Assembly (NCBI GenBank): GCA_017465665.1
Contig: JAFTVU010000010.1
Span: forward strand, 1 to 46,905
DNA from: Oscillospiraceae bacterium
GTDB taxonomy: Bacteria > Bacillota > Clostridia > Oscillospirales > Ruminococcaceae
Reading direction: 5' to 3'
Length of the DNA stretch: 46,905 bases
Under the pieces are notes generated by a model. That model did no database searches, had not been told where the DNA came from, and worked only from the letters and a program-made list of their open reading frames with translations. Below, in pieces: positions 16,374 through 24,389 of the stretch. The translations under genes and the position numbers were made by a program. Numbering within the stretch: the stretch's first letter is position 1; the number at the start of each line of letters is the position of its first letter.

Positions 16374-16991
16374 ATGGAAAAGAAGAAACAGAACAAGTTT
16401 TTTAACATTGTTTTTAGTGTTGTAATCGTTGTGGTAGCGGTGATAGCTGCCATTAACCTGCTGAATCAGGTAAAGCCCGAAGTATCGATCGACGGACAGA
16501 CACTCAGCGTAGGCATGACGGTACAGGAGCTGACGGATGCTGGCTTTTCGGTAGGCATTTCAATGAAGGGCAGTGGCGGACTGGATCTGGATGCACAGCC
16601 ACAGGTTCCTGGTGAGAAGTATAGTTCAACGTCTTATTATATTTTTAAAGACGGTGAATATACGAATGTTGATTTCAGTGTTTATAACAAAAGTGTGAAT
16701 TCCTGTGATTTCAAGGACAGCAGGATATATGCTTTTTCTTTCAGTTCACGTCTTAATTTCTCCGATACCGAGGTGTCTATAAACGGCATTGATGTGGGCG
16801 GAATGGAGAAAGAAGAGGCTCTGCTTGCCTTTGAGAAGCTGGGAGTTAAGTTCGATAATGACGACAAGGAAGAGTTCTTAAGCGGCGAGTATGGATTTAT
16901 TATCGGAAAATCAGGTGATTATTCCTTTGAGCTGGAAACTGATGACGATAAAGAGGTAATTGAGAGTATCAGGGCTAAGCAGCGAGTATAA
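16374..16991 (+). CDS. Single-pass membrane protein of unknown function, internally duplicated
   Basis: I do not recognise this 205-residue protein. Residues 1-8 are basic (MEKKKQNK), residues about 9-30 form one membrane helix (FFNIVFSVVIVVVAVIAAIN), and the rest should be extracytoplasmic. Two related segments occur, one starting VSIDGQTLSVGMTVQELTDA and one starting VSINGIDVGGMEKEEALLAF, which suggests a duplicated small beta-alpha unit. The start is ATG 16374, since GGAGGA (16361-16366) lies 7 nt upstream; the ATG at 16359 overlaps that site. It is divergent from the XRE gene, is monocistronic, and has a strong terminator. Function unknown. Confidence 0.8.
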   Translation: MEKKKQNKFFNIVFSVVIVVVAVIAAINLLNQVKPEVSIDGQTLSVGMTVQELTDAGFSVGISMKGSGGLDLDAQPQVPGEKYSSTSYYIFKDGEYTNVDFSVYNKSVNSCDFKDSRIYAFSFSSRLNFSDTEVSINGIDVGGMEKEEALLAFEKLGVKFDNDDKEEFLSGEYGFIIGKSGDYSFELETDDDKEVIESIRAKQRV

Positions 16992-17018
16992 GATACATAC
17001 AGGATTACATATATAATC

Positions 17019-17055
17019 AACACCATCGTATCAATTGTGATACGGTGGTGTTTTT
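17019..17055 (+). terminator. Strong intrinsic terminator after the membrane-protein gene
   Basis: AACACCATCGTATCA (17019-17033) pairs with TGTGATACGGTGGTGTT (ending 17052) with minimal mismatch, followed by a T-run (TTTTTGTTT). This isolates the XRE module from the PFOR gene. Confidence 0.85.
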
Positions 17056-17166
17056 GTTTCTATTGAATTCAGTTCAATTCTGGTGTGATAGTAACCTTTA
17101 TCCAATCTGCCTATAATTCCCGTCATTAAATTGTCTAAAAATTATCATAAAAATTCTCTTTGCCTA

Positions 17167-17195
17167 TTTACAAAATCAAAGAAATGTGGTACAAT
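17167..17195 (+). promoter_or_regulatory. Promoter of the PFOR gene
   Basis: TTTACA (17167-17172) and TACAAT (17190-17195) are separated by 17 nt, with AT-rich sequence upstream. The leader to the ATG at 17275 is about 70 nt. I saw no Rex-type or other known redox operator. Confidence 0.65.
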
Positions 17196-17274
17196 ATATA
17201 AGCAAAATAGAAATACTATGCCTATGTGTAAACAAGGTGTGGGATTTTCTGATATTATAAGGAGGATAAAACCA

Positions 17275-20200
17275 ATGGCAAGACAAAAGCTTACGATGGA
17301 TGGTAACAACGCCGCAGGTCACGTTTCCTATGCGTTTACAGATCTCGCTGCTATTTACCCCATCACCCCCTCTTCCGTAATGGCAGAGGTTACTGACTCC
17401 TGGGCTACCGCAGGAAGAAAGAACATTTTCGGTGAAACTGTTAAGGTTGTAGAGATGCAGTCCGAGGCAGGTGCAGCAGGTGCTGTTCACGGTTCTCTTT
17501 CCGCAGGTGCTCTGACAACAACTTATACCGCTTCTCAGGGTCTGCTCCTGATGATCCCCAACATGTACAAGATCGCAGGTGAGCTGCTTCCCTCTGTTAT
17601 CCACGTTTCTGCTCGTGCAGTAGCATCCCACGCTCTGTCCATCTTCGGCGACCACAGCGACGTTTACGCTTGCCGCCAGACAGGCTACGCTATGCTCTGC
17701 TCCACTAACCCTCAGGAGGTTATGGACCTCGGTGCAGTAGCTCATATGTCTACTCTGAAGGGCAGAGTTCCTTTCCTGCACTTCTTCGATGGCTTCAGAA
17801 CATCCCATGAGATCCAGAAGATCGAGGTTTGGGACAACGAGACTCTCTCCAAGATGGTTGACTGGGATTCCATCCAGGCATTCCGTGACAGAGCTCTGAA
17901 CCCCGAGAACCCTGTTCTCCACGGTACAGCTCAGAACCCCGACATCTTCTTCCAGGCTCGTGAGGCTTGCAACAAGTACTACAACGCTATCCCTGAGGTA
18001 GTTACAGAGTACATGAACAAGGTTAATGCTGAGATCGGTACAGATTACAAGCTGTTCAACTACTATGGTGCTCCCGACGCTGAGGAAGTTATCATCGCTA
18101 TGGGTTCTGCTTGTGACACTATCGAGGAGACGATCGACTTCATGCTCAAGCAGGGCCGCAAGGTTGGTCTCGTAAAGGTTAGACTGTACAGACCTTTCTG
18201 CTCTTCTGCATTTGTTGACGCTATCCCCGCAACAGTTAAGAAGATCTCCGTTCTCGACAGAACCAAGGAGCCCGGCTCTCTCGGCGAGCCTCTGTACCTC
18301 GACGTTGTTGCTGCTCTCAAGAAGGAGAACAAGTTCCAGGATGTTCCCGTATTCTCCGGTAGATACGGTCTCGGTTCCAAGGACTGCAACCCTGCTCAGA
18401 TCATCGCAGTTTACAACAATACAGAGAAGCCTGTATTCACAATCGGTATCGAGGATGATGTTACAAACCTCTCCCTCGCTATCACAGAGAACCCCAACAC
18501 TACACCTGAGGGTACAACCTGCTGTAAGTTCTGGGGTCTCGGCTCTGATGGTACTGTTGGTGCTAACAAGAACTCCATCAAGATCATCGGTGACCACACA
18601 GACATGTATGCTCAGGCATACTTCGCATATGACTCCAAGAAGTCCGGCGGCGTAACCATCTCTCACCTGAGATTCGGTAAGAGCCCCATCAAGTCTACAT
18701 ACTTTGTAAACAAGGCTAACTTCGTTGCATGTCATAACCCCTCTTATATCGACAAGTACGATATGGTTCAGGACGTTGTTCCCGGCGGTACATTCCTGCT
18801 GAACTGCCAGTGGACTGTTGATGAGCTGAACGAGAAGCTCCCCGCTCCCGTTAAGGCTTACATTGCTAAGAACAACATCAACTTCTACATCATCAACGCT
18901 ATCAAGGTAGCTAAGGAGATCGGTCTGGGCAACAAGACAAACACTGTTCTTCAGTCCGCATTCTTCTCTCTTGCTAACATCATCCCTGCTGCAGAGGCAG
19001 TAGAGTACATGAAGCAGGCTGCTTACAAGTCCTTCGCTAAGAAGGGCGACGAGATCGTTAACATGAACTACGCTGCTATCGACAGAGGTGCAGGTGAGGT
19101 TGTTAAGGTTGACGTTCCCGCTGAGTGGGCTAACGCTGAGGGTGAGATGCCCGTTGTTAAGGCTACAGGCGACGACAAGAAGCTGGTAGACTTCGTAAAC
19201 AACATCCTTATCCCCGTAAACGCTCAGAGAGGCGACCAGCTGCCCGTATCCACATTCGTTGATATGGCTGACGGTACATTCCCCCAGGGTGCTGCTGCTT
19301 ATGAGAAGCGTGGTATCGCTGTTGACGTTCCCGAGTGGATCCCCGAGAACTGTATCCAGTGTAACCAGTGCTCTTTCGTATGTCCTCACGCAGTAATCCG
19401 TCCTATGATCCTGAACGACGCTGAGGCTGCTGCTGCTCCCGAGGCTACAGTTGTTAAGGATGCAACAGGTCTGCCCGGTCTGAAGTACACAATGGCTATC
19501 TCCACACTTGACTGTACAGGTTGTGGCGCTTGTGTACAGGCTTGTCCCGCAAAGACAAAGGCTCTGGCTATGAAGCCCATCGAGGAGATGCTCGACAAGA
19601 AGCAGCAGGAAGTATTCGACTATGCTGTTAAGGAAGTATCTGACAAGCCTGAGGTATTTGCTAAGTTCGCTGATACTACTGTTAAGGGCTCTCAGTTCAA
19701 GCAGCCCCTGCTCGAATTCTCCGGCGCATGTGCAGGCTGTGGTGAGACACCTTACGCTAAGCTGATCACACAGGTTTGCGGTGAGAGAATGTACATCGCT
19801 AACGCAACAGGCTGCTCCTCTATCTGGGCAGGCTCCGCTCCCTCCACTCCTTATACAAAGAATAAGGAAGGCAAGGGTCCCGCTTGGGGCAACTCCCTGT
19901 TCGAGGACAACGCTGAGTTCGGTCTCGGTATGTTCCTTGCTCAGGATACACTGAGAAACCGCGCTATGAAGCAGCTCGAGGCTCTGAAGGAAACTGCAAA
20001 GCCTGAGACAGTTGCTCTCATCGACACATATCTCGACACTAAGGATGACGCTAAGGCTAACGCTGCTGCTACAAAGGCACTGGTTGACGCTCTGTCTGCT
20101 TGTGACTGCGACGGCGCTAAGGAGATCCTGAAGGCTAAGAACTACCTCTCCAAGAAGAGCCAGTGGATCCTCGGTGGTGACGGTTGGGCTTACGATATCG

Positions 20201-20823
20201 GTTACGGCGGTCTTGACCATGTAATCGCATCCCACAAGAACGTTAACATCTTCGTATTCGATACTGAGGTTTACTCCAACACAGGCGGTCAGGCTTCCAA
20301 GGCTACTAACGTAGGTGCGGTTGCTCAGTTCGCAGCTGGTGGTAAGGATGTTAAGAAGAAGGATCTTGCAGGCATCGCAATGAGCTACGGCTATGTATAC
20401 GTTGCACAGATCGCTATGGGCGCTGACAAGAACCAGTGTCTGAAGGCTATTGCTGAGGCTGAGGCTTATGATGGTCCTTCCCTGATCATCGCTTACGCTC
20501 CTTGTATCAACCACGGTATCAAGGGCGGTCTGACAATCGCTCAGCAGGTTGAGAAGGAAGCAGTAGAGGCTGGTTACTGGCACCTGTTCCGCTTCAACCC
20601 CGCACTGAAGGATCAGGGCAAGTCTCCTTTCTCTCTCGACAGCAAGGCTCCTACAGGCGATTACCAGGCATTCATGATGAGAGAGGTTCGTTACAACTCT
20701 CTGATGCGTGCTAACCCCGACAGAGCTAAGGTACTGTTCGATATCGCAGAGCAGAATGCTAAGGATAAGTACAAGCACCTTGTTGAGATGGACAAGATGT
20801 ACAAGGCTGAGTTCGAGGGCTAA
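17275..20823 (+). CDS. nifJ: Pyruvate:ferredoxin (flavodoxin) oxidoreductase
   Basis: This single-chain enzyme oxidises pyruvate to acetyl-CoA and CO2 and reduces ferredoxin, a central step of anaerobic fermentation. At 1182 residues it has the normal length. Domain order: pyruvate-binding N-terminus (AAGHVSYAFTDLAAIYPITP), two [4Fe-4S] motifs at C693/696/699/703 (CIQCNQCSFVCP) and C747/750/753/757 (CTGCGACVQACP), the proximal cluster C819/C822 (CAGCGETPY), and the thiamine diphosphate site GGDGWAYDIGYGGLDHV. The start is ATG 17275, with AAGGAGG at 17259-17265; the longer frame from 17131 runs through the promoter. Codon bias is extreme, implying very high expression. Confidence 0.98.
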   Translation: MARQKLTMDGNNAAGHVSYAFTDLAAIYPITPSSVMAEVTDSWATAGRKNIFGETVKVVEMQSEAGAAGAVHGSLSAGALTTTYTASQGLLLMIPNMYKIAGELLPSVIHVSARAVASHALSIFGDHSDVYACRQTGYAMLCSTNPQEVMDLGAVAHMSTLKGRVPFLHFFDGFRTSHEIQKIEVWDNETLSKMVDWDSIQAFRDRALNPENPVLHGTAQNPDIFFQAREACNKYYNAIPEVVTEYMNKVNAEIGTDYKLFNYYGAPDAEEVIIAMGSACDTIEETIDFMLKQGRKVGLVKVRLYRPFCSSAFVDAIPATVKKISVLDRTKEPGSLGEPLYLDVVAALKKENKFQDVPVFSGRYGLGSKDCNPAQIIAVYNNTEKPVFTIGIEDDVTNLSLAITENPNTTPEGTTCCKFWGLGSDGTVGANKNSIKIIGDHTDMYAQAYFAYDSKKSGGVTISHLRFGKSPIKSTYFVNKANFVACHNPSYIDKYDMVQDVVPGGTFLLNCQWTVDELNEKLPAPVKAYIAKNNINFYIINAIKVAKEIGLGNKTNTVLQSAFFSLANIIPAAEAVEYMKQAAYKSFAKKGDEIVNMNYAAIDRGAGEVVKVDVPAEWANAEGEMPVVKATGDDKKLVDFVNNILIPVNAQRGDQLPVSTFVDMADGTFPQGAAAYEKRGIAVDVPEWIPENCIQCNQCSFVCPHAVIRPMILNDAEAAAAPEATVVKDATGLPGLKYTMAISTLDCTGCGACVQACPAKTKALAMKPIEEMLDKKQQEVFDYAVKEVSDKPEVFAKFADTTVKGSQFKQPLLEFSGACAGCGETPYAKLITQVCGERMYIANATGCSSIWAGSAPSTPYTKNKEGKGPAWGNSLFEDNAEFGLGMFLAQDTLRNRAMKQLEALKETAKPETVALIDTYLDTKDDAKANAAATKALVDALSACDCDGAKEILKAKNYLSKKSQWILGGDGWAYDIGYGGLDHVIASHKNVNIFVFDTEVYSNTGGQASKATNVGAVAQFAAGGKDVKKKDLAGIAMSYGYVYVAQIAMGADKNQCLKAIAEAEAYDGPSLIIAYAPCINHGIKGGLTIAQQVEKEAVEAGYWHLFRFNPALKDQGKSPFSLDSKAPTGDYQAFMMREVRYNSLMRANPDRAKVLFDIAEQNAKDKYKHLVEMDKMYKAEFEG

Positions 20824-20856
20824 TTCCCGAAGCGACATAACAGCTTAATAACAACG

Positions 20857-20884
20857 ACCCCCGATGGAAACATCGGGGGTTTTT
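20857..20884 (+). terminator. Terminator of the PFOR gene
   Basis: ACCCCCGATG (20857-20866), a GAAA loop, then CATCGGGGGT (20871-20880) and a T-run. The stem and tetraloop recur after the next gene. Confidence 0.9.
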
Positions 20885-20888
20885 GATG

Positions 20889-20917
20889 TTGACAAACGCT
20901 GATTGCAGTGCTATAAT
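20889..20917 (+). promoter_or_regulatory. Consensus sigma-A promoter
   Basis: TTGACA (20889-20894) and TATAAT (20912-20917) are separated by 17 nt, a perfect consensus directly behind the PFOR terminator. It gives the next gene its own transcript. Confidence 0.88.
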
Positions 20918-20940
20918 CAACACAAGGAGGGTGATATATC

Positions 20941-21345
20941 ATGAAAAAGATAATAATACCCGTTTTGCTGTTGCTGGTGATCTGTGTGGGTGTGGCTGCA
21001 TTTATTACGATCACAAGAGCAGGCGCGGATGATACAAATGTAATCATCGATGAGCTTTTGGTTGGGCGTTATTACCGTTCAGGCGGTACGGCAGACGAAT
21101 ACATCGAGGTATATGATGACGGAACGATGTGCATGTATGGCTATGAAAGTGTAACTGAGATATTCAATAAGCGCTGCTATTATGTGCTTTCGGATGTGCT
21201 GCCGTTTGTCGGTTTAAGCGAAGAGCCTGTTGAAGAGGGTGCAACTCCCGCAGGCATGATAGGATATTCCTATGACGGACCGTATGTGCTGGAGTTCTCC
21301 ACTACAGATGGCGAGGTGCTGTATATCTATGAGCGTGCACAGTAA
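20941..21345 (+). CDS. Small N-terminally anchored protein of unknown function
   Basis: I do not recognise this 134-residue protein. Residues 4-24 form a signal anchor (IIIPVLLLLVICVGVAAFIT); the remainder is a small acidic domain with alternating beta pattern (EYIEVYDDGTMCMYGYES, later GEVLYIYERAQ). The domain looks like those that sense or scaffold at the cell surface, but no family is claimed. ATG 20941 is preceded by AAGGAGGGTG. It has its own consensus promoter and a terminator, so it is a stand-alone, probably well-transcribed gene. Confidence 0.8.
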   Translation: MKKIIIPVLLLLVICVGVAAFITITRAGADDTNVIIDELLVGRYYRSGGTADEYIEVYDDGTMCMYGYESVTEIFNKRCYYVLSDVLPFVGLSEEPVEEGATPAGMIGYSYDGPYVLEFSTTDGEVLYIYERAQ

Positions 21346-21364
21346 ATCTGCTGTAATAAATAAC

Positions 21365-21391
21365 TCCCCCCGATGGAAACATCGGGGGTTT
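21365..21391 (+). terminator. Terminator, near copy of the PFOR terminator
   Basis: The stem CCCCCGATG, GAAA loop and CATCGGGGG (within 21366-21387) repeat the hairpin at 20857-20880, followed by TTTTG. The two lie about 508 nt apart and flank the small anchored-protein gene. Confidence 0.85.
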
Positions 21392-21407
21392 TGTGTATGA
21401 AACAGAT

Positions 21408-21433
21408 ATCCGCTCGTCATAAAACGAGCGGAT
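21408..21433. terminator. Convergent hairpin at the end of the CPBP-like gene
   Basis: ATCCGCTCGT (21408-21417) pairs with ACGAGCGGAT (21424-21433). The minus-strand stop lies 4 nt away. The T-runs are short on both strands (CTTTTAT on +, CTGTTTC on -), so it may act in both directions. Confidence 0.6.
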
Positions 21434-21436
21434 CTT

Positions 21437-22090
21437 TTATAATGCAAACATAACGAACAATATCGGGTAAGCCTTTTTGATATCCCTGTTTACCAGCAGG
21501 TACACAAAGCCGAATGCAATTCCTGCCGCCATGCCGAGTATTCCCGAGAGCACACCCTTTGTGAAGAAGTGCGCCACGCCCCAGGTGAGAGCTATCACGA
21601 TACCGCCGTAGGGGATGTTCTTGTTCCTGAACCACAGCTCGCCTGCTTTCTGGCTGAATACCAGTATCAGCGTTATCAGCACCATCTCAAACAGATAGTA
21701 GATGTACTGGAATATGAATTTCAGACAACCGTACATCATGAATTCCCTGACGATCTTTGCACCGTTCCAGTCGATGCAGGAGATGATAAGGCTTCCAACC
21801 ACTATCTCGGCGATAATCAGCCATTGCGTTGTGGACATCTTGCTGCCGTTTCTGAAGATGTTGAAATCGCACTTTTCCTTAGCCAGATATATCAGCGCCG
21901 CTGAGGTTGCTCCCCATATCGCACAGGTGATCGACCAGTGCATTATGAACTGCGGTGTGGACCATGCGGACATCTCATAGCCGTATACTATCGGCTCCAG
22001 TACCAGAGCGAGTACCGCTTCAAGTGCGATAGTAGCAAAACCCATTATCGCCAGAAAAACGAACCACAGCGCTGTCTTATGCCTTTTCAT
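21437..22090 (-). CDS. Integral membrane protein, degenerate CPBP (Abi)-like
   Basis: This 217-residue protein has about six hydrophobic segments. The C-terminal third looks like a CPBP intramembrane protease core: GELWFR (150-155) resembles the EExxxR motif with the first Glu lost, and W170-GVA-H174 fits the second motif (aromatic, three residues, His). The protein ends before the usual third motif, so catalysis is doubtful. The start is ATG 22090, with GAGGTGATC upstream, rather than the GTG at 22099, which overlaps the ribosome site. It is the last gene of the PadR/DUF4097 run, separated by two hairpins. Confidence 0.65.
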   Translation of the reverse strand: MKRHKTALWFVFLAIMGFATIALEAVLALVLEPIVYGYEMSAWSTPQFIMHWSITCAIWGATSAALIYLAKEKCDFNIFRNGSKMSTTQWLIIAEIVVGSLIISCIDWNGAKIVREFMMYGCLKFIFQYIYYLFEMVLITLILVFSQKAGELWFRNKNIPYGGIVIALTWGVAHFFTKGVLSGILGMAAGIAFGFVYLLVNRDIKKAYPILFVMFAL

Positions 22091-22120
22091 TACGATCACC
22101 TCAAAACCATTTCAAAATTA

Positions 22121-22157
22121 ATGCTCCTTGCCGTTTTTGCTCCAACGGCAGGAGCAT
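22121..22157 (-). terminator. Hairpin with weak T-run between DUF4097 gene and CPBP-like gene
   Basis: ATGCTCCTTGCCGTT (22121-22135) pairs with AACGGCAGGAGCAT (22144-22157) with one bulge. Read on the minus strand, TAATTTTG follows. It could end or attenuate the DUF4097 transcript just before the CPBP-like gene. Confidence 0.5.
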
Positions 22158-22169
22158 CGTTATTTTCAG

Positions 22170-22202
22170 CCGCTGTCAGAACTGTGGCTGAACTGACAGC
22201 GG
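22170..22202 (-). other. Second hairpin downstream of the DUF4097 gene
   Basis: CCGCTGTCAG (22170-22179) and CTGACAGCGG (22193-22202) form a perfect 10 bp stem 9 nt after the DUF4097 stop, without a T-run. It is a likely 3'-end stabiliser or attenuator working with the next hairpin. Confidence 0.5.
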
Positions 22203-22211
22203 AATTGTTTT

Positions 22212-23051
22212 TTACTGCTGGGCTACTGTTACGTTGCCGCTTGTGAGTGATATGTTCAGCTTGTGGATGTTTCCGCCGCCGAATGTGCCTGTTGTGCCCT
22301 TGCCGAGATTCATCATGCGGCCCTTTTCCTGACCCAGATCGGTACGCAGGTTGCCCGAAACTCCGTCAAAGGAAACGTCGATTCCTGAGCCCTCGGGGAG
22401 GTTTACATTTACATTGCCGCTGATGGCGCTGATGCTGAGATCGTTGTTCCACTCAGCGTAGTTCACTATGATGTTGCCTGAGGTAACTGCGATCTTACCG
22501 CAGCCTGTAGCGCCGTTGAATTCGGTCTTGCCCGAAACGGAGTGCAGGCTGAATGTATCTGCCTTGTAGTTGTTGATGATAGCTGTGCCTGAAACGGAGC
22601 ATATCTTTACGGAAACTGCCTTTTCATCGGTGGGATTGGTGATGGTGATATTGCCCGAAGCGGACTGTACCTTTACATTGTCGAAGAACGCATTGACGCT
22701 GATGCTGCCCGAAGCTGTGTTCAGATCGAACTCGGTGGCGGTCACCTCGCTGATATCAGCACCGCCGCTTGCGGTGTTGATGCGAAGCTTGCCCAGCTTC
22801 TTTACGGGAGCGTACACTGTGATGGTGTAGCCCTCTGTGGGCTTGGGAGCGAAGATGCTGAAGGACATCTTCTCCTTGAATGTAAGAGTAGTGCCTGAAA
22901 GCACCGCACAGAACTCAGGTGTGTCCTTGGGATTTTCGTATTCCGCAACGAACTCATCCTTGTCGTGTGTCTTGACGATGATCTTTGCTCCGATAGAGCC
23001 AACCTCTAATGTTTCGATGTTGTTATTGAATCTGTAGATCTGCTTTTCCAT
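22212..23051 (-). CDS. DUF4097-family beta-repeat protein (no signal peptide)
   Basis: This 279-residue protein is built of short beta repeats with recurring TASG, SASG, SVSG and TSG turns (for example LNTASGSISVNAF and VQSASGNITITN), typical of the DUF4097 right-handed beta-helix family. It lacks an obvious signal peptide or membrane segment, unlike its upstream paralogue, so it may act in the cytoplasm or at the inner membrane face. ATG 23051 follows AAAGGAG. The family's role is undefined; members commonly sit beside PadR and HAAS genes as here, which suggests envelope sensing or protection. Confidence 0.85.
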   Translation of the reverse strand: MEKQIYRFNNNIETLEVGSIGAKIIVKTHDKDEFVAEYENPKDTPEFCAVLSGTTLTFKEKMSFSIFAPKPTEGYTITVYAPVKKLGKLRINTASGGADISEVTATEFDLNTASGSISVNAFFDNVKVQSASGNITITNPTDEKAVSVKICSVSGTAIINNYKADTFSLHSVSGKTEFNGATGCGKIAVTSGNIIVNYAEWNNDLSISAISGNVNVNLPEGSGIDVSFDGVSGNLRTDLGQEKGRMMNLGKGTTGTFGGGNIHKLNISLTSGNVTVAQQ

Positions 23052-23125
23052 GGTGAAAAACTCCTTTCAAAATCGTGCTATAAAATAGCAAGTCTGTAAA
23101 AATATGGCTTTATTTTGAGCGCACC

Positions 23126-23172
23126 AGTGGTAGAGGGCTGCCGCTGCATTTTTCGTGCAGCCCCTTTCCACT
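23126..23172 (-). other. Hairpin between the two DUF4097 genes
   Basis: Outer arms AGTGG and CCACT and inner arms GGGCTGC and GCAGCCC fold into a long imperfect stem, with a further CTGCA/TGCAG pairing near the tip. There is no T-run. It lies in a 153 nt gap and probably adjusts the relative amounts of the two proteins or stabilises one message end. Confidence 0.5.
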
Positions 23173-23204
23173 ATGCGTTTATAACGAATTAATAAGTTCT
23201 GAAA

Positions 23205-24374
23205 TTATCCGATATCGACCTTTAATGCACCGATATCTACCTTTACCTTGTCCTCGTCAACATTTACATTGACAGGACCTACATTTACATCAACGTGATC
23301 TTCGCCTACATTTACTCCACCCAGAGCGCCGAGGTCGATATCGACTACATCGCTTTCGACAGGGAGCATTGTAGTTTCCACTCTTGAAGTCACAACCGCT
23401 TCAACTGCGGCTGTTGTGTCGATTATTGGAGGAAGTGTGGGGAGATCAGGGAGCATATACTCTACATCATCTGTGATGTCGATATCACCTGCGGATATCT
23501 TGGCAGCGATCTGATATTTGCCGCTGCCGATGGTGAGAGTATCGCTGTCATCCATGTCACATTCGGTATTGTAGTAGTCGATTTCCACATCACCTGCGGA
23601 GATATCAGCGATTATCTCTGCGGAGACATCAGCAGGAAGATTGATATCAAGGCTGCCCGCAGAAACATCTGCTTTGATATTGCCGTTAAGCTCTGCGTAG
23701 TTGAGATGGCAGTCGCCTGCGTCTACTTCTATCGTGCCTGTGCCTGTCAGACTGTACATATAGATGTCACCGGCGTTTAAATCTACATCATAGCTGTAGG
23801 TGTTCGCGTTGAATACTCTGCTTGTACCTGCGTTTGTCTTGACAGAAAGCTTTTCGCAGCGGAAATCGCTGGGTTGCGCGTAGGTGAGATCGCCTGCATT
23901 GGTATCAAGATCGGCAACCTTTGCTGAGATGTTGAGTATCTCGGTGCTGCCTGCGTTGTTTGTAGCGTAGAGAGCATCGTATGTCTTTTCGGGAACATAT
24001 ATCGTTACATTGCCGCTGTTGAAAGTAAACATACCATCAAACAGATCAGAGAAACTGAACTCTTTGCTGTTTATGTTGCCACAGTAGATATGCAGGGTGT
24101 TGTTATCAACGCTGGCTGTCACATCATCTACCAGCACCTCATCTACGATGATCACGGTGGAATCATCGTCGTTGGGGAAGATGTGTACATCTCCGAAGTT
24201 TGAGGTGACTTCGATACGGCTGTAATCCTCGTCAAGCCTTGTGGTGGTGGAGGCTAACGAAAGCTCCGCAGAGCTTGTTGGAACATCCTCCACACCCAGC
24301 ACCCAAACCGAGATGCCAAAAGCGAGGAAAGAGAATATACATAACGGGAGGAAAAATCCGACTGCATGCTTCAT
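23205..24374 (-). CDS. DUF4097-family protein with N-terminal membrane segment
   Basis: This 389-residue protein has a hydrophobic N-terminus (FFLPLCIFSFLAFGISVWVL) that may be a signal peptide or anchor. A DUF4097 beta-repeat domain with repeated NAG and SAG turns follows (LDTNAGDLTYA, VDLNAGDIYMY, VSAGSLDIN, ISAGDVEIDYY). The last 60 residues are an unusual acidic, alternating-valine tail (residues like VDVNVGPVNVNVDEDKVKV). ATG 24374 has AAGGAGG upstream, 15 nt after the HAAS gene. It probably presents a beta-helix outside the membrane; ligand unknown. Confidence 0.85.
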   Translation of the reverse strand: MKHAVGFFLPLCIFSFLAFGISVWVLGVEDVPTSSAELSLASTTTRLDEDYSRIEVTSNFGDVHIFPNDDDSTVIIVDEVLVDDVTASVDNNTLHIYCGNINSKEFSFSDLFDGMFTFNSGNVTIYVPEKTYDALYATNNAGSTEILNISAKVADLDTNAGDLTYAQPSDFRCEKLSVKTNAGTSRVFNANTYSYDVDLNAGDIYMYSLTGTGTIEVDAGDCHLNYAELNGNIKADVSAGSLDINLPADVSAEIIADISAGDVEIDYYNTECDMDDSDTLTIGSGKYQIAAKISAGDIDITDDVEYMLPDLPTLPPIIDTTAAVEAVVTSRVETTMLPVESDVVDIDLGALGGVNVGEDHVDVNVGPVNVNVDEDKVKVDIGALKVDIG

Positions 24375-24389
24375 TATTCAGGCACCTCC

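Noticed and set aside
17131-17274. An N-terminal extension of the PFOR protein
   Set aside because: The extension would read through the -35/-10 promoter and the ribosome site. ATG 17275 follows AAGGAGG at normal spacing and gives the family's standard N-terminus.
17176-20838. A 1220-codon open frame antisense to the PFOR gene
   Set aside because: The PFOR gene has extreme codon bias (few codons whose complements are stops in that frame), which leaves long open antisense frames. The predicted product is Ser/Val/Leu-rich with no recognisable motif, and the + strand protein is certain.
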